In this document: piece after piece, positions 23,948 to 31,458 of the stretch
Layout of the letters: every line of letters starts with the position of its first letter
How positions within the stretch are numbered: the first letter of the stretch is position 1
Assembly: GCA_028285385.1 (NCBI GenBank)
Contig: JANQPR010000208.1
Span: 1 to 33,100 of the forward strand
Length of the DNA: 33,100 bases
Reading direction: 5' to 3'
From: Phycisphaera sp.
GTDB taxonomy: Bacteria > Planctomycetota > Phycisphaerae > Phycisphaerales > Phycisphaeraceae
The notes under the pieces: generated by a model
Database searches by the model: none
Seen by the model: only the letters and a program-made list of their open reading frames with translations
What the model was told of the DNA's origin: nothing
Program-made: the position numbers and the translations under genes

Positions 23948-25477
23948 ATGCTGCGTTCCCCCGAACACGCTACGCAACCCGCCATGACGCGGCCCGACGC
24001 ACCGACGACCCGACCGCGGCGCCGGCACTGGCTGCCGCGGGTGCGCAAGTACGCCGGACTGTACTTGCTGCTGCTGCCCACGCTGCTCAGCATGGCCGTG
24101 TTCGGCTACTACCCAAAGGTCGACGTCCTGATCAAGTCCATGTTCCGGTGGACGCCCGGGACGGTCGAAGAGTTTGTCGGCATCAGCAACTTCGTTGAAG
24201 TGTTCGGCGACCCGCTGTTCTGGCAGTCGTTCCGCGTCGTTGTCATCATGTTGCTCGCGAACCTGGTGAAGATGTGGCCGGCGATCATCGTTGCGATTGC
24301 GCTGCACCGCATCGCGTCGGACCGGATGCGCTACCGGCTTCAGGTCCTGTTCGTCGTGCCGATGGTCGTGCCGGGGATGGTGTGGCTGCTGGTGTGGAAG
24401 AGTTTTTACGACCCCGAGTTGGGGATCTTCAACCGGCTGCTGAACGCCACAGGGCTGATGTCGGTGCTGGCGTGGCTGGACGGCACCGCCGACGCGCCGG
24501 GCGTCATGCCGCGGGTGGCCGCTGCGTTGCGGCCGGCCCTGGATACTTTCGTTTCGCCGGTGTTCGGCGGGGTGTGGGCCGCGATCGCGCTGGGCGGGGT
24601 GCTCCTGATCTTCTCGGTGCAAGGCCGCCGCGACGCCCGTCGGTGGTGGGGCTACGCGCTCGTGATCGTTGCGCCGATGGTTGCGCAGCTCTTTGGCGCG
24701 TTGGCGTTAAGCAGCGGCGGAGCCGGCATTCTGTTCGCGGTCGTGTGTTTGGTGGGGTGGCTCATCGCATTGGCGCTAACGTTGGGGGCGGGTTGGTTGG
24801 TCTGGCCGCTGCTGGTGATGTACGGCATGTGGGCCTGCGGCCACGAGCCGTGGCGTCTCCCAGTGCTGTTGGCGATCGGGATTGGTGCCGGAGAGTTGCT
24901 GCACGCCAAGGTTGACCGCCTTAGCGCAACCGACTTACTCCGGCGTTCGGGCCTGGCTGTCGTGATCGGTGGCGCGGTGCTGGTCGCGTTCGGGATGATC
25001 TGGACGCGTCCGACCGAGCAGTTCGCCGGCGGGACCCCGGCGTGGCTGGGTAACCAGGACCTGGTCCTGCCGGCCCTGATCATCTGGGGATTCCCGTGGG
25101 TGGGGACGGTCGGGGTGCTGATCTACCTCGCCGGTTTGCAGCAGATCTCCGACGACGTCTACGAGGCCGCCGAGCTCGACGGGGTTGGGCCGGTCGGCAA
25201 GCTCTTCCGGATCGAGCTGCCGCTGATCATGACGCAGGTGCGCATCAACCTGATCTTCATGACGATCGGCACGCTGACCGCGTACGAGCTGTACCTGATC
25301 CTGCTGGGCCAGGACGGCGGGCCGGGCAACGTCGGCATGGTCCCCGGGCTCTACATGTACCGCTCGGCGTTCATCGACCTGCGTTACGGGTACGCCTGCG
25401 CGCTGGGCATGGTGATGTTCGTCATCATCCTGCTGCTGACCGTGATCTATCAGAAGTACGTCAAGGTGGAGAAGTAA
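23948..25477 (+). CDS. ABC sugar permease (MalF/LacF type) with a large multi-TM insertion
   Basis: A 509-residue permease, much longer than the usual ~300. The N-terminal part is ordinary: a TM from KYAGLYLLLLPTLLS, the FWQSFRVVVIM segment, LFVVPMVVPGMVWLLVWKSF and GIFNRLLNATG. In normal relatives this is followed directly by a W-x-x-D segment and TM (here AWLGNQDLVLPALIIWGFPW, about residue 363 on), then the EAA loop (DDVYEAAELDGVGPVGKLF, about 400-418) that contacts the ATPase. Here about 190 residues (roughly 170-362) with five or so additional hydrophobic segments are inserted between them, with no frame break. The start is 9 bases after the binding-protein stop. No ABC ATPase gene is in the window, so a shared MsiK/MalK-type ATPase elsewhere is presumed. 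Confidence 0.9.
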   Translation: MLRSPEHATQPAMTRPDAPTTRPRRRHWLPRVRKYAGLYLLLLPTLLSMAVFGYYPKVDVLIKSMFRWTPGTVEEFVGISNFVEVFGDPLFWQSFRVVVIMLLANLVKMWPAIIVAIALHRIASDRMRYRLQVLFVVPMVVPGMVWLLVWKSFYDPELGIFNRLLNATGLMSVLAWLDGTADAPGVMPRVAAALRPALDTFVSPVFGGVWAAIALGGVLLIFSVQGRRDARRWWGYALVIVAPMVAQLFGALALSSGGAGILFAVVCLVGWLIALALTLGAGWLVWPLLVMYGMWACGHEPWRLPVLLAIGIGAGELLHAKVDRLSATDLLRRSGLAVVIGGAVLVAFGMIWTRPTEQFAGGTPAWLGNQDLVLPALIIWGFPWVGTVGVLIYLAGLQQISDDVYEAAELDGVGPVGKLFRIELPLIMTQVRINLIFMTIGTLTAYELYLILLGQDGGPGNVGMVPGLYMYRSAFIDLRYGYACALGMVMFVIILLLTVIYQKYVKVEK

Positions 25478-25480
25478 GCC

Positions 25481-26317
25481 GTGTCGCGCCGAACCACTCC
25501 TGCCGCCGAAGTCGTGAAGTACGGGATCGTGCTGGCCGTGCTGGTGTTTGCGTTTTACCCGCTGCTCGTGACGGTCATCATCAGCTTCAAGACTAACGCG
25601 CAGTACGAATCGAACCCGTTCTTCTTCGACGCGCTCGACACGTGGCAGTGGCACAACTGGGCCGAGGCGTGGGCGATCGTCAAGCCGTACATCACCAACT
25701 CGATCTTCGTCTCGGTCACGGCGTCCGCGTGCACGCTGGTGATGGTCACGCTCGCGTCTTACGTCTTCGCGCGGTACCGGTTCCCGCTCAAGAACGTGTT
25801 CTACTACCTGATTATCGCGTCGATGTTCCTGCCGGGCACGGCCGCGACGCTGGTCACCGTGTTCTGGCTCATCCGCAACCTGGGGCTGGTCAATAATCTG
25901 TGGGCCCTGGTCATCATGGGCGCCGCCGGCGGGCAGGTCGCGGGCATCTTTATCCTTCGGCAGTTCATCGAAGAGATCCCCAAGGAGCTTTTCGAGTCGG
26001 CACAGATCGACGGTGCGGGGCACCTGCGGCAGGTCTGGACGGTGGTGGTCCCGCTGAGCCTGCCCATCCTGGCGACGCTGACGATCCTCGACTTCCTCGG
26101 CACGTGGAACCAGGTCATGCTCCCGCTCGTCGTGTTGAAGGACGAGAGCAAGCTGACCATCCCGGTCGGCCTTCTCCGGCTCGAGGGCGAGTACGTCAAA
26201 CAGTGGGGGCAGATGATGGCCGGCTACGCCATCGCGTCGATCCCGCTATTGGTGCTGTTCGTGTTCACCATGCGCTGGTTCGTCCGCGGCGTGACGGCCG
26301 GCGCGATCAAGGGATGA
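25481..26317 (+). CDS. ABC sugar permease (MalG/LacG type)
   Basis: A 278-residue integral membrane permease of normal family length with about six TM segments, beginning VLAVLVFAFYPLLVTVIISF. The family hallmark TLASYVFARYRFPLKN is present. The EAA loop reads EIPKELFESAQIDGAGHLR (about residues 165-185), followed by VVVPLSLPILATL. The C-terminus (WFVRGVTAGAIKG) is the classic ending of this subfamily. It starts at GTG 25481, three bases after the first permease's stop, with GGAGAAG upstream as Shine-Dalgarno. It pairs with that permease to form the membrane channel of the importer. Confidence 0.93.
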   Translation: MSRRTTPAAEVVKYGIVLAVLVFAFYPLLVTVIISFKTNAQYESNPFFFDALDTWQWHNWAEAWAIVKPYITNSIFVSVTASACTLVMVTLASYVFARYRFPLKNVFYYLIIASMFLPGTAATLVTVFWLIRNLGLVNNLWALVIMGAAGGQVAGIFILRQFIEEIPKELFESAQIDGAGHLRQVWTVVVPLSLPILATLTILDFLGTWNQVMLPLVVLKDESKLTIPVGLLRLEGEYVKQWGQMMAGYAIASIPLLVLFVFTMRWFVRGVTAGAIKG

Positions 26318-26342
26318 CCAGACATAGGAGTTCGACGCACCG

Positions 26343-27326
26343 ATGCCCAACGCCACGCCAACCTCCGGCACCGCGCCCTTCCCGTGGGAAGACCGACCGA
26401 CCCAGCCCAGCCCACATCTGCTCTGGCGGTACTCCGGCAACCCGATCATCGGGCGCGACCACCTGCCTACTAGCAACTCCGTCTTCAACTCCGCCGTGGT
26501 GCCGTTCGGCGACCGGCTCGCCGGCGTGTTCCGTTGCGACGACCGCGCACGGAAGCAGTGCCTGCACGTCGGGTTCTCCGATGACGGGATCCGGTGGGAC
26601 CTCCGGCAGGACGAGATTAAGTTTGCCAGTCAGGCCAAGGGCGTCCGATACCACGCGGGCTACGACCCGCGCGTCGTGTTCATCGACGACCGCTACTGGG
26701 TGCAGTGGTGCAACCTCGATCACGGCCCGACCATCGGGCTGGCCTGGACCCAAGACTTCGAGGCTTTCCACCAACTCGACAACGCGTTCCTGCCGTTTAA
26801 CCGTAACGGGGTCCTGTTCCCGCGCACGTTCGACGGCGAGTACGTGATGCTTTCTCGGCCGTCCGACAACGGGCACACACCGTTCGGCGACATCTGGCTC
26901 AGCCGGTCGCCAGACCTCACGTACTGGGGTCGGCACCGGTGGGTCATGCGGCCGACGGGCGGTTGGCAGTCGACGAAGGTCGGCGCGGGGCCCACGCCGA
27001 TCGAGACCGAGGCCGGCTGGCTCCTGATCTACCACGGCGTCAGCACGTCCTGCAACGGGATGGTCTACAGCTTCGGGGCGGCGCTGCTGGACCTTGACCA
27101 GCCATGGGTGGTTCGTGCCCGCGCGTGGGAGTACCTGATGTGTCCACGCGAGATCTACGAATGCGTCGGCGACGTGCCGAACGTCGTGTTCCCGTGCGCG
27201 GCGTTGACGGACGCCGACGGCGAGCGCCTCGCGATCTACTACGGCGCCGCCGACACCGTGACGGGTTTGGCGTTCGGCTACCTGCCTGAAATCATCGACT
27301 GGGTCCAGCGGACGAGCGTGGTATGA
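26343..27326 (+). CDS. GH130 family beta-mannoside phosphorylase/hydrolase
   Basis: A 327-residue five-bladed beta-propeller of the GH130 type. Recognisable motifs are [20 protein letters not shown] near the start, [20 protein letters not shown] in the centre (the Asp in this region is the catalytic acid in phosphorylases), and [20 protein letters not shown] in the second half. Family members phosphorolyse or hydrolyse beta-linked mannosides, e.g. mannosyl-glucose or mannobiose. Which activity applies cannot be decided without checking the phosphate-binding residues. There is no signal peptide, so it is intracellular. It follows the second permease by 25 bases, with AGGAG upstream, and overlaps uxuA by ATGA. 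A mannose-containing imported oligosaccharide is suggested. Confidence 0.9.
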   Translation: MPNATPTSGTAPFPWEDRPTQPSPHLLWRYSGNPIIGRDHLPTSNSVFNSAVVPFGDRLAGVFRCDDRARKQCLHVGFSDDGIRWDLRQDEIKFASQAKGVRYHAGYDPRVVFIDDRYWVQWCNLDHGPTIGLAWTQDFEAFHQLDNAFLPFNRNGVLFPRTFDGEYVMLSRPSDNGHTPFGDIWLSRSPDLTYWGRHRWVMRPTGGWQSTKVGAGPTPIETEAGWLLIYHGVSTSCNGMVYSFGAALLDLDQPWVVRARAWEYLMCPREIYECVGDVPNVVFPCAALTDADGERLAIYYGAADTVTGLAFGYLPEIIDWVQRTSVV

Positions 27327-28297
27327 AACTCACGCTCCTGTTGCCGCCGCGTCCGGACGCCTCGTGGACACTTGCCGCACAGGCGGGGGTCCGGTTCGCG
27401 GTGACGAAGGTCACGCCGGAGCTGGTCGGCGGCGCCGACCCCGCTGCCGTCGAAACGCTCGCGGTGGTCCAGCACGACTTCGCCGAACACGGGATCGCGT
27501 TGTTGGGCCTGGAGGGCGACCCGTTCGACATGACGCCGATCAAGCTCGGACGCCCCGGACGTGACGAGGTGTTCGATCGGTACCGCCGGATGCTGACGAG
27601 CATGGGCGAACTCGGGCTGCATCTGCTCTGCTACAACTTCATGGCCCGACCGCCGGGCCAGGCGCACGACTGGAGCAGGACGCAACTGGCCCGGCCGTTG
27701 CGTGGCGGCGCGCTGACCAGCGAGTTTGACGCGGCGAAGGTGGCGGAGACCCATCGCACGCTTGAACACGTCGAGCTCTGGGAAAACTACGAGCGCTTCG
27801 TCACGGCGGTGTTGCCCGCCGCGGAGCGGGCGGGCGTCCGGATGGCGTTACACCCCGACGACCCACCGATTCCTTCGGTTGCGGGGATGCCACGGCTGTT
27901 CCACCGCGTCGAGGGGTTCGAGCGGGCCTATCGGTCCTGCCCGAGCCTTGTTAACGCGGTCACGTTCTGCCAGGCAAACTTCGCACTCATGTCGGGGTCG
28001 CTGCAAGAACACGCTCGGCGACTCGCCGATCGCGTCGCGTTCGTGCATTGGCGGGACGTGGCGGGCAGGCGCGACTGTTTTTACGAGACCTTCCACGACG
28101 ACGGGCCGACGGACATGGTCGCGATGGTCCGGCTCTACCGGGACCTCGGGTTCACCGGGCCGATCCGGATGGACCACGCGCCGCTGATGCACGGCGAAGA
28201 AAAGCCGTGGATGCCCGGTTACGGCATCCACGGCAGACTTCTTGCGGCGTCCTATCTTCGCGGCATCTGCGCCGCCGAGGGGATCGACCTCGAATGA
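27323..28297 (+). CDS. uxuA: D-mannonate dehydratase
   Basis: A 324-residue member of the UxuA mannonate dehydratase family (EC 4.2.1.8), a TIM-barrel enzyme that converts D-mannonate to 2-keto-3-deoxygluconate with Fe/Mn. Diagnostic segments are CYNFMARP (about 104-111), [19 protein letters not shown] (metal and substrate binding, from about 175), [19 protein letters not shown] (about 252-264) and [12 protein letters not shown] near the end. It is somewhat shorter than the E. coli (394) and B. subtilis (about 360) enzymes but carries all the motifs I can recall. It is the last gene of the long operon, coupled to GH130 by ATGA at 27323-27326. It supplies the step missing from the separate uxaC-uxuB operon at 12179-14487. 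Confidence 0.93.
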   Translation: MKLTLLLPPRPDASWTLAAQAGVRFAVTKVTPELVGGADPAAVETLAVVQHDFAEHGIALLGLEGDPFDMTPIKLGRPGRDEVFDRYRRMLTSMGELGLHLLCYNFMARPPGQAHDWSRTQLARPLRGGALTSEFDAAKVAETHRTLEHVELWENYERFVTAVLPAAERAGVRMALHPDDPPIPSVAGMPRLFHRVEGFERAYRSCPSLVNAVTFCQANFALMSGSLQEHARRLADRVAFVHWRDVAGRRDCFYETFHDDGPTDMVAMVRLYRDLGFTGPIRMDHAPLMHGEEKPWMPGYGIHGRLLAASYLRGICAAEGIDLE

Positions 28298-28306
28298 CGA
28301 CGCCAG

Positions 28307-29104
28307 TTACTGTTCCAAGCTGCCCTCGAACGCCGCCCAGATATCATCCATGACCGGGTTGTTGCCCGCGTTGAAGCCCGGCGACAGGTTTTCGTACAGC
28401 TCTTCAACCTCTCCGGTCAGCTTGAAGAACGAACCGGAGCCATCCACGAAAGACAGGTTAACGCCGTCTTTGTGCCGGTTCTCGATGTTCTCGGGCCTCG
28501 ACGACCGGTCGGAGAAGACCGCGTAGCGCTGTGTCTCGACCCAGTCGACCTTGACGAGTGGGTTCGCGGTGGTGAACGTCGAGAAGAACGAGGTCAGAGA
28601 CCAGTAGTTCGTGTTGGGTCGCGACGAGTAGTCGGAGCGGACGCGTTCCGGGCCGCCGGCGGCCGCGACCTCGGCGTCGGTCTCCGGCGGGGGCCACGGC
28701 TGGGTGTCGAGCAGGCCTTCCGTTTCGCTCGGGCAGGCGTAACCCGCCTGGTCGCGGATGATGTTCGAGTCGTAGAGCCGGCCCTGTTGGATGTAGCCCC
28801 GGTGCCAAGTGTCCTTGGCCTGGTCGTGCCAGATGGAGTAGTTGAACTGCTTGTGTTCGCCGCTGCCGAAGCCGGTGTGCCCGGTGACCATGACGCCCTT
28901 GTTGTCGGTGGCGTAGGTGTAGTTGCCCAACGAGATCTGGCGGATGTTGCTCAGGCAGGCCGACCGCCGGGCGGCTTCGCGGGCGGCCCCGAGCGCGGGC
29001 AGCAGGAGCCCGATGAGCAGCGCGATGATGCTGATCACGACGAGCAGCTCGATGAGGGTGAACGCGGTGGGTCGACGCGACGGGCCGTGGAGGGGAGCGG
29101 GCAT
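28307..29104 (-). CDS. Prepilin-type protein with H-X9-DG motif
   Basis: A 265-residue pseudopilin-like protein: basic leader [13 protein letters not shown], then [19 protein letters not shown] with the conserved Glu, followed by [20 protein letters not shown]. Near the C-terminus is a perfect H-X9-DG element ([13 protein letters not shown]), the processing-associated motif of planctomycetal and verrucomicrobial families. The body is soluble and beta-rich with a Cys at YACPSE. It has the same length as the protein at 301-1098 and a near-identical N-terminus, but the rest differs. The start has GAGG about 10 bases upstream. It ends 9 bases from uxuA (convergent) and follows a PEP-CTERM gene on the same strand. 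Its surface or secretion role is unknown. Confidence 0.88.
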   Translation of the reverse strand: MPAPLHGPSRRPTAFTLIELLVVISIIALLIGLLLPALGAAREAARRSACLSNIRQISLGNYTYATDNKGVMVTGHTGFGSGEHKQFNYSIWHDQAKDTWHRGYIQQGRLYDSNIIRDQAGYACPSETEGLLDTQPWPPPETDAEVAAAGGPERVRSDYSSRPNTNYWSLTSFFSTFTTANPLVKVDWVETQRYAVFSDRSSRPENIENRHKDGVNLSFVDGSGSFFKLTGEVEELYENLSPGFNAGNNPVMDDIWAAFEGSLEQ

Positions 29105-29145
29105 GATCGGGGCCTCGAGAGAGAGGGGATGCGCGGAGGGCGAAG

Positions 29146-29175
29146 CCGGGTGGCGGCGGACGGGCCGCCACCCGG
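29146..29175 (-). terminator. Perfect 12-bp GC-rich hairpin between the PEP-CTERM and prepilin-like genes
   Basis: CCGGGTGGCGGC (29146-29157) and GCCGCCACCCGG (29164-29175) are perfect inverted arms around a 6-base loop. The hairpin lies 20 bases after the PEP-CTERM stop in the minus direction and about 40 bases before the prepilin-like start. There is no T-tract. It could be a terminator or an mRNA-stabilising or attenuating structure that sets different levels for the two genes. Confidence 0.55.
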
Positions 29176-29195
29176 GTGTGATTCAAGGACGCAGT

Positions 29196-29978
29196 TCAGG
29201 CACGACGCCGACGCAGCCCGACCAGGCCGAGCCCGGCCGCGGCGAGCGTGAGGCTGGCCGGCTCCGGGACGACGACCGCGCCGTCCACGACGAGGTTGGT
29301 GAACTCGATCGACCGGCCCGTGAGGTCCGGCAGCGGGTAGTAGCGGAACTCCACCGAGGTGACGCCCTGGAACTTCGCGTCGGTGAGCAGCGCACTACGC
29401 AGGTTGGGCGTGTTGCGCGTGCCAGCCTCGTCGTCGACATCGACGATCAGGTCGGAAGCGTCGAACGTGCCGCCGTTGACCTCGGCGTACAACTCGAAGC
29501 CACGACGGCCGCTGCTGCCGCCACGGGCCGACTGGAACTCGATGTCTTCGAGGTTCAGCACGAAGCCCGGGTCGGCGGTCAGTGTGAACGCCCAGTAGTC
29601 CCGGGTGAAGTCGAGAACTTCCACTCCCGTGCCGCCACGTGTGAGGTGGAACCAGCCGGGGAAGGTGCTGCCAGGAAACTCGCCGTTCCAGAAACGCTGC
29701 AGCTCGACGATGCCGCTGCCGTCGGTCCCGTCGGTCGCAATTTCGTTGGCGTCGGGGCCCGACATGTTGGCGGCGGTGACGACCGTGACGGCCGCTGGGT
29801 CGTAGCGGTCGAGCAGGTTGTCGGCGGGCGCGGGCGGGTCGGTGGTGCCATTCAGCGAGCCGCGCACGGTCGACAACTCGTAGAGAGTGCCGTGGGCCGA
29901 CACCGCGACGGCGAAGCCGGCGACGGCACCAAGACACACGCGGGTGACGAGGGGTGTTCTCTTCTTTCCGACAAACAT
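29196..29978 (-). CDS. PEP-CTERM sorting-domain protein of unknown function
   Basis: A 260-residue exported protein. A signal peptide (VTRVCLGAVAGFAVAVSAHG) is followed by a beta-rich body that may be a single jelly-roll domain: FTLTADPGFVLNLEDIEFQS, then FELYAEVNGG and VEFRYYPLPDLTGRSIEF. The C-terminus is a textbook PEP-CTERM signal: VVPEPASLTL, AAAGLGLVGL, RRRR. A strong Shine-Dalgarno (GGAGGAAATC) directly precedes ATG 29978, suggesting high expression. Unlike the other PEP-CTERM proteins here, it has no dockerin-like segment. It is on the same strand as the regulator upstream (74 bases away) and the prepilin-like gene downstream. No enzymatic motif was recognised. Confidence 0.88.
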   Translation of the reverse strand: MFVGKKRTPLVTRVCLGAVAGFAVAVSAHGTLYELSTVRGSLNGTTDPPAPADNLLDRYDPAAVTVVTAANMSGPDANEIATDGTDGSGIVELQRFWNGEFPGSTFPGWFHLTRGGTGVEVLDFTRDYWAFTLTADPGFVLNLEDIEFQSARGGSSGRRGFELYAEVNGGTFDASDLIVDVDDEAGTRNTPNLRSALLTDAKFQGVTSVEFRYYPLPDLTGRSIEFTNLVVDGAVVVPEPASLTLAAAGLGLVGLRRRRA

Positions 29979-30052
29979 GATTTCCTCCAGGAGGTGACAA
30001 GGGAGACGACGCCGAGACGGACGCCTGGAAACACGGTGGCGACACGAGTCGC

Positions 30053-31231
30053 TCAGTCAGATGGGTAAGGCGTGATCAACTCGAAGGCCGCCGCACGGTG
30101 CTGCGGCTCGTTGGGAAGTTCACCGTTGAGTCGGGCGCAGAGCAGGCCCGCCAAGGCATCGCCGATCGAACCGTTGCGTTTATCGATGGTGGCCGCCGGC
30201 GGGTCTTCGCGGCGGGGGTTTCGGTTGTCGCGCTGCCACGTGTTGTCGTAGCCTACGATGAGCACGTCCCGCCCCGGCGTGCACCCAAGCCGACGCACGG
30301 CTTCCGCGGCTTCCGCGGCGTGGAGGTCGTTGACGCACATGATCGCGTCGATCGGGTTGTCGCCGACAATCGGCTCGTAAAGGAAGCCCATCTGCAACTG
30401 GACCATGTCGTCGAACGGCTCGGGGTCGCCCTTGAGCCGCAAGTCAGGCGTACGCAGCGGTGGGAGCGGCTCGAGGCCGGCCTTCATCATCGCCTCGAAG
30501 TAGCCCTGTTCGCGGTGCTCGATCCACTTGCGGGGCGTCGGGAACCGCCAGAACGGCAAGACGCGTTTGCAGCCTTGACCGACCAGCCACTCGACGAGCG
30601 CCGCGGCGCCGGCTGCGTGGTCGTGGTACACCCGGTCGAACGACGGGTACTCGACGTCGCTGTCGTAGGCGACGATTCGCAGGCCCAGCGATGCGAGTTG
30701 CTGGACGATGTCCCGGCTACGCTCGTTGCGAGGCGGCCGGCAGAGAACGACGCCCGCGGGCGGGTCGCTCTGGAAGCTGCGGATGTGGTGCGGCGTGGCT
30801 TCGTCGGGGTTCAGAGCGAGGCAGTGGTAGCCCGCTTCTTGCAGCGACGCGGCTGCCGATAGCTGGGCGTAGGTGTCCCAACCCGTTTCGGACCGGACCC
30901 GTTCGTTCGGCAACTCGCTGAACCCGATCACGAGAATCGTCTGCGCCATGAGGGAGCCCGTCCGACGTTGCGGCAGGACTCGCCGTGTCCGACCGGCACC
31001 CGAATCGACGAGGCCTTCGCTTTCGAGGATGCCAAAGACCCGGCGGATCGCCCCGCGGGAGATGTTCAACTCCGTGGAGAGCCGCCGCTCCGAAGGCAGC
31101 GTCTCGCCAGGCTCGATCTTGCCGGTTCGGATCAGATCGGCGAGGCGAGAACTGAGTTGAGCCGTGCTGGCCCCGCGGAGGTCGGCCAGCAGGTTCGCTT
31201 TGCTCGGCAAGGAGAGAGAAGACGACGACAT
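30053..31231 (-). CDS. GntR-HTH / LacI-sensor transcriptional regulator
   Basis: A 392-residue regulator with a GntR-type winged helix at residues about 20-85 (STAQLSSRLADLIRTGKI, then LPSERRLSTELNISRGAIRR) fused to a LacI/periplasmic-binding-like sensor from about 95 on. The sensor carries ILVIGFSEL, AGVVLCRPP, RIVAYDSDVEYPSFDRVYHD, AIMCVNDLHAAEA and DVLIVGYDNT. This is the AraR-like arrangement, in which a sugar ligand releases DNA. ATG 31231 has GGAG 8 bases upstream. A sigma-70-like promoter overlapping two 10-bp operator units lies just upstream (31246-31286), implying autoregulation. The same units occur at the promoter of the 16535 operon and upstream of the divergent hydrolase at 31459, so this is the likely master regulator of the locus. 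The ligand is unknown. Confidence 0.9.
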   Translation of the reverse strand: MSSSSLSLPSKANLLADLRGASTAQLSSRLADLIRTGKIEPGETLPSERRLSTELNISRGAIRRVFGILESEGLVDSGAGRTRRVLPQRRTGSLMAQTILVIGFSELPNERVRSETGWDTYAQLSAAASLQEAGYHCLALNPDEATPHHIRSFQSDPPAGVVLCRPPRNERSRDIVQQLASLGLRIVAYDSDVEYPSFDRVYHDHAAGAAALVEWLVGQGCKRVLPFWRFPTPRKWIEHREQGYFEAMMKAGLEPLPPLRTPDLRLKGDPEPFDDMVQLQMGFLYEPIVGDNPIDAIMCVNDLHAAEAAEAVRRLGCTPGRDVLIVGYDNTWQRDNRNPRREDPPAATIDKRNGSIGDALAGLLCARLNGELPNEPQHRAAAFELITPYPSD

Positions 31232-31245
31232 GCAGAAAGCTCCGT

Positions 31246-31286
31246 ACCAGTTTAAACCAGTATACCTTCGCCGTGGATTTGGTCAA
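31246..31286 (-). promoter_or_regulatory. Promoter and direct-repeat operator of the GntR/LacI-type regulator
   Basis: On the minus strand TTGACC (complement of 31281-31286) and TATACT (complement of 31259-31264) are spaced by 16 bases, a good sigma-70 promoter. Two head-to-tail units on the plus strand, ACCAGTTTAA (31246-31255) and ACCAGTATAC (31256-31265), overlap the -10 box and the expected start of transcription. They match the units in the spacer of the promoter at 16239-16266. The regulator's start codon is 15 bases downstream of the operator. Confidence 0.75.
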
Positions 31287-31385
31287 CCCGAAAGCCATGG
31301 GCGCGCGAATCAGCCACCACGGCATGTCAAGATAGGCGCATAATGCAGATCAAATCGTCAGAACCCCGGATTCTCTCGAGGTGCG

Positions 31386-31414
31386 AACCAGTTTCGCTTT
31401 GATCAAAACTGGTT
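31386..31414. promoter_or_regulatory. Inverted-repeat operator upstream of the cytosolic glycoside hydrolase
   Basis: AACCAGTTT (31386-31394) and AAACTGGTT (31406-31414) are perfect 9-bp inverted arms separated by 11 bases. The right part overlaps a 10-bp palindrome, TTTGATCAAA (31398-31407). The arms are the same half-site found as direct repeats at 16242-16261 and 31246-31265. It lies 44 bases before the start at 31459. No convincing -35/-10 pair could be fixed. Confidence 0.65.
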
Positions 31415-31458
31415 AGAACTCGGCTCGCAAAGCTCCGTCGCCGCGGTAGACTCCACCT

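Noticed and set aside
31398..31407. TTTGATCAAA palindrome as a separate FNR/CRP-like site
   Set aside because: The centre resembles an FNR half pattern only loosely, and it is nested within the AACCAGTTT/AAACTGGTT repeat, which explains it better.
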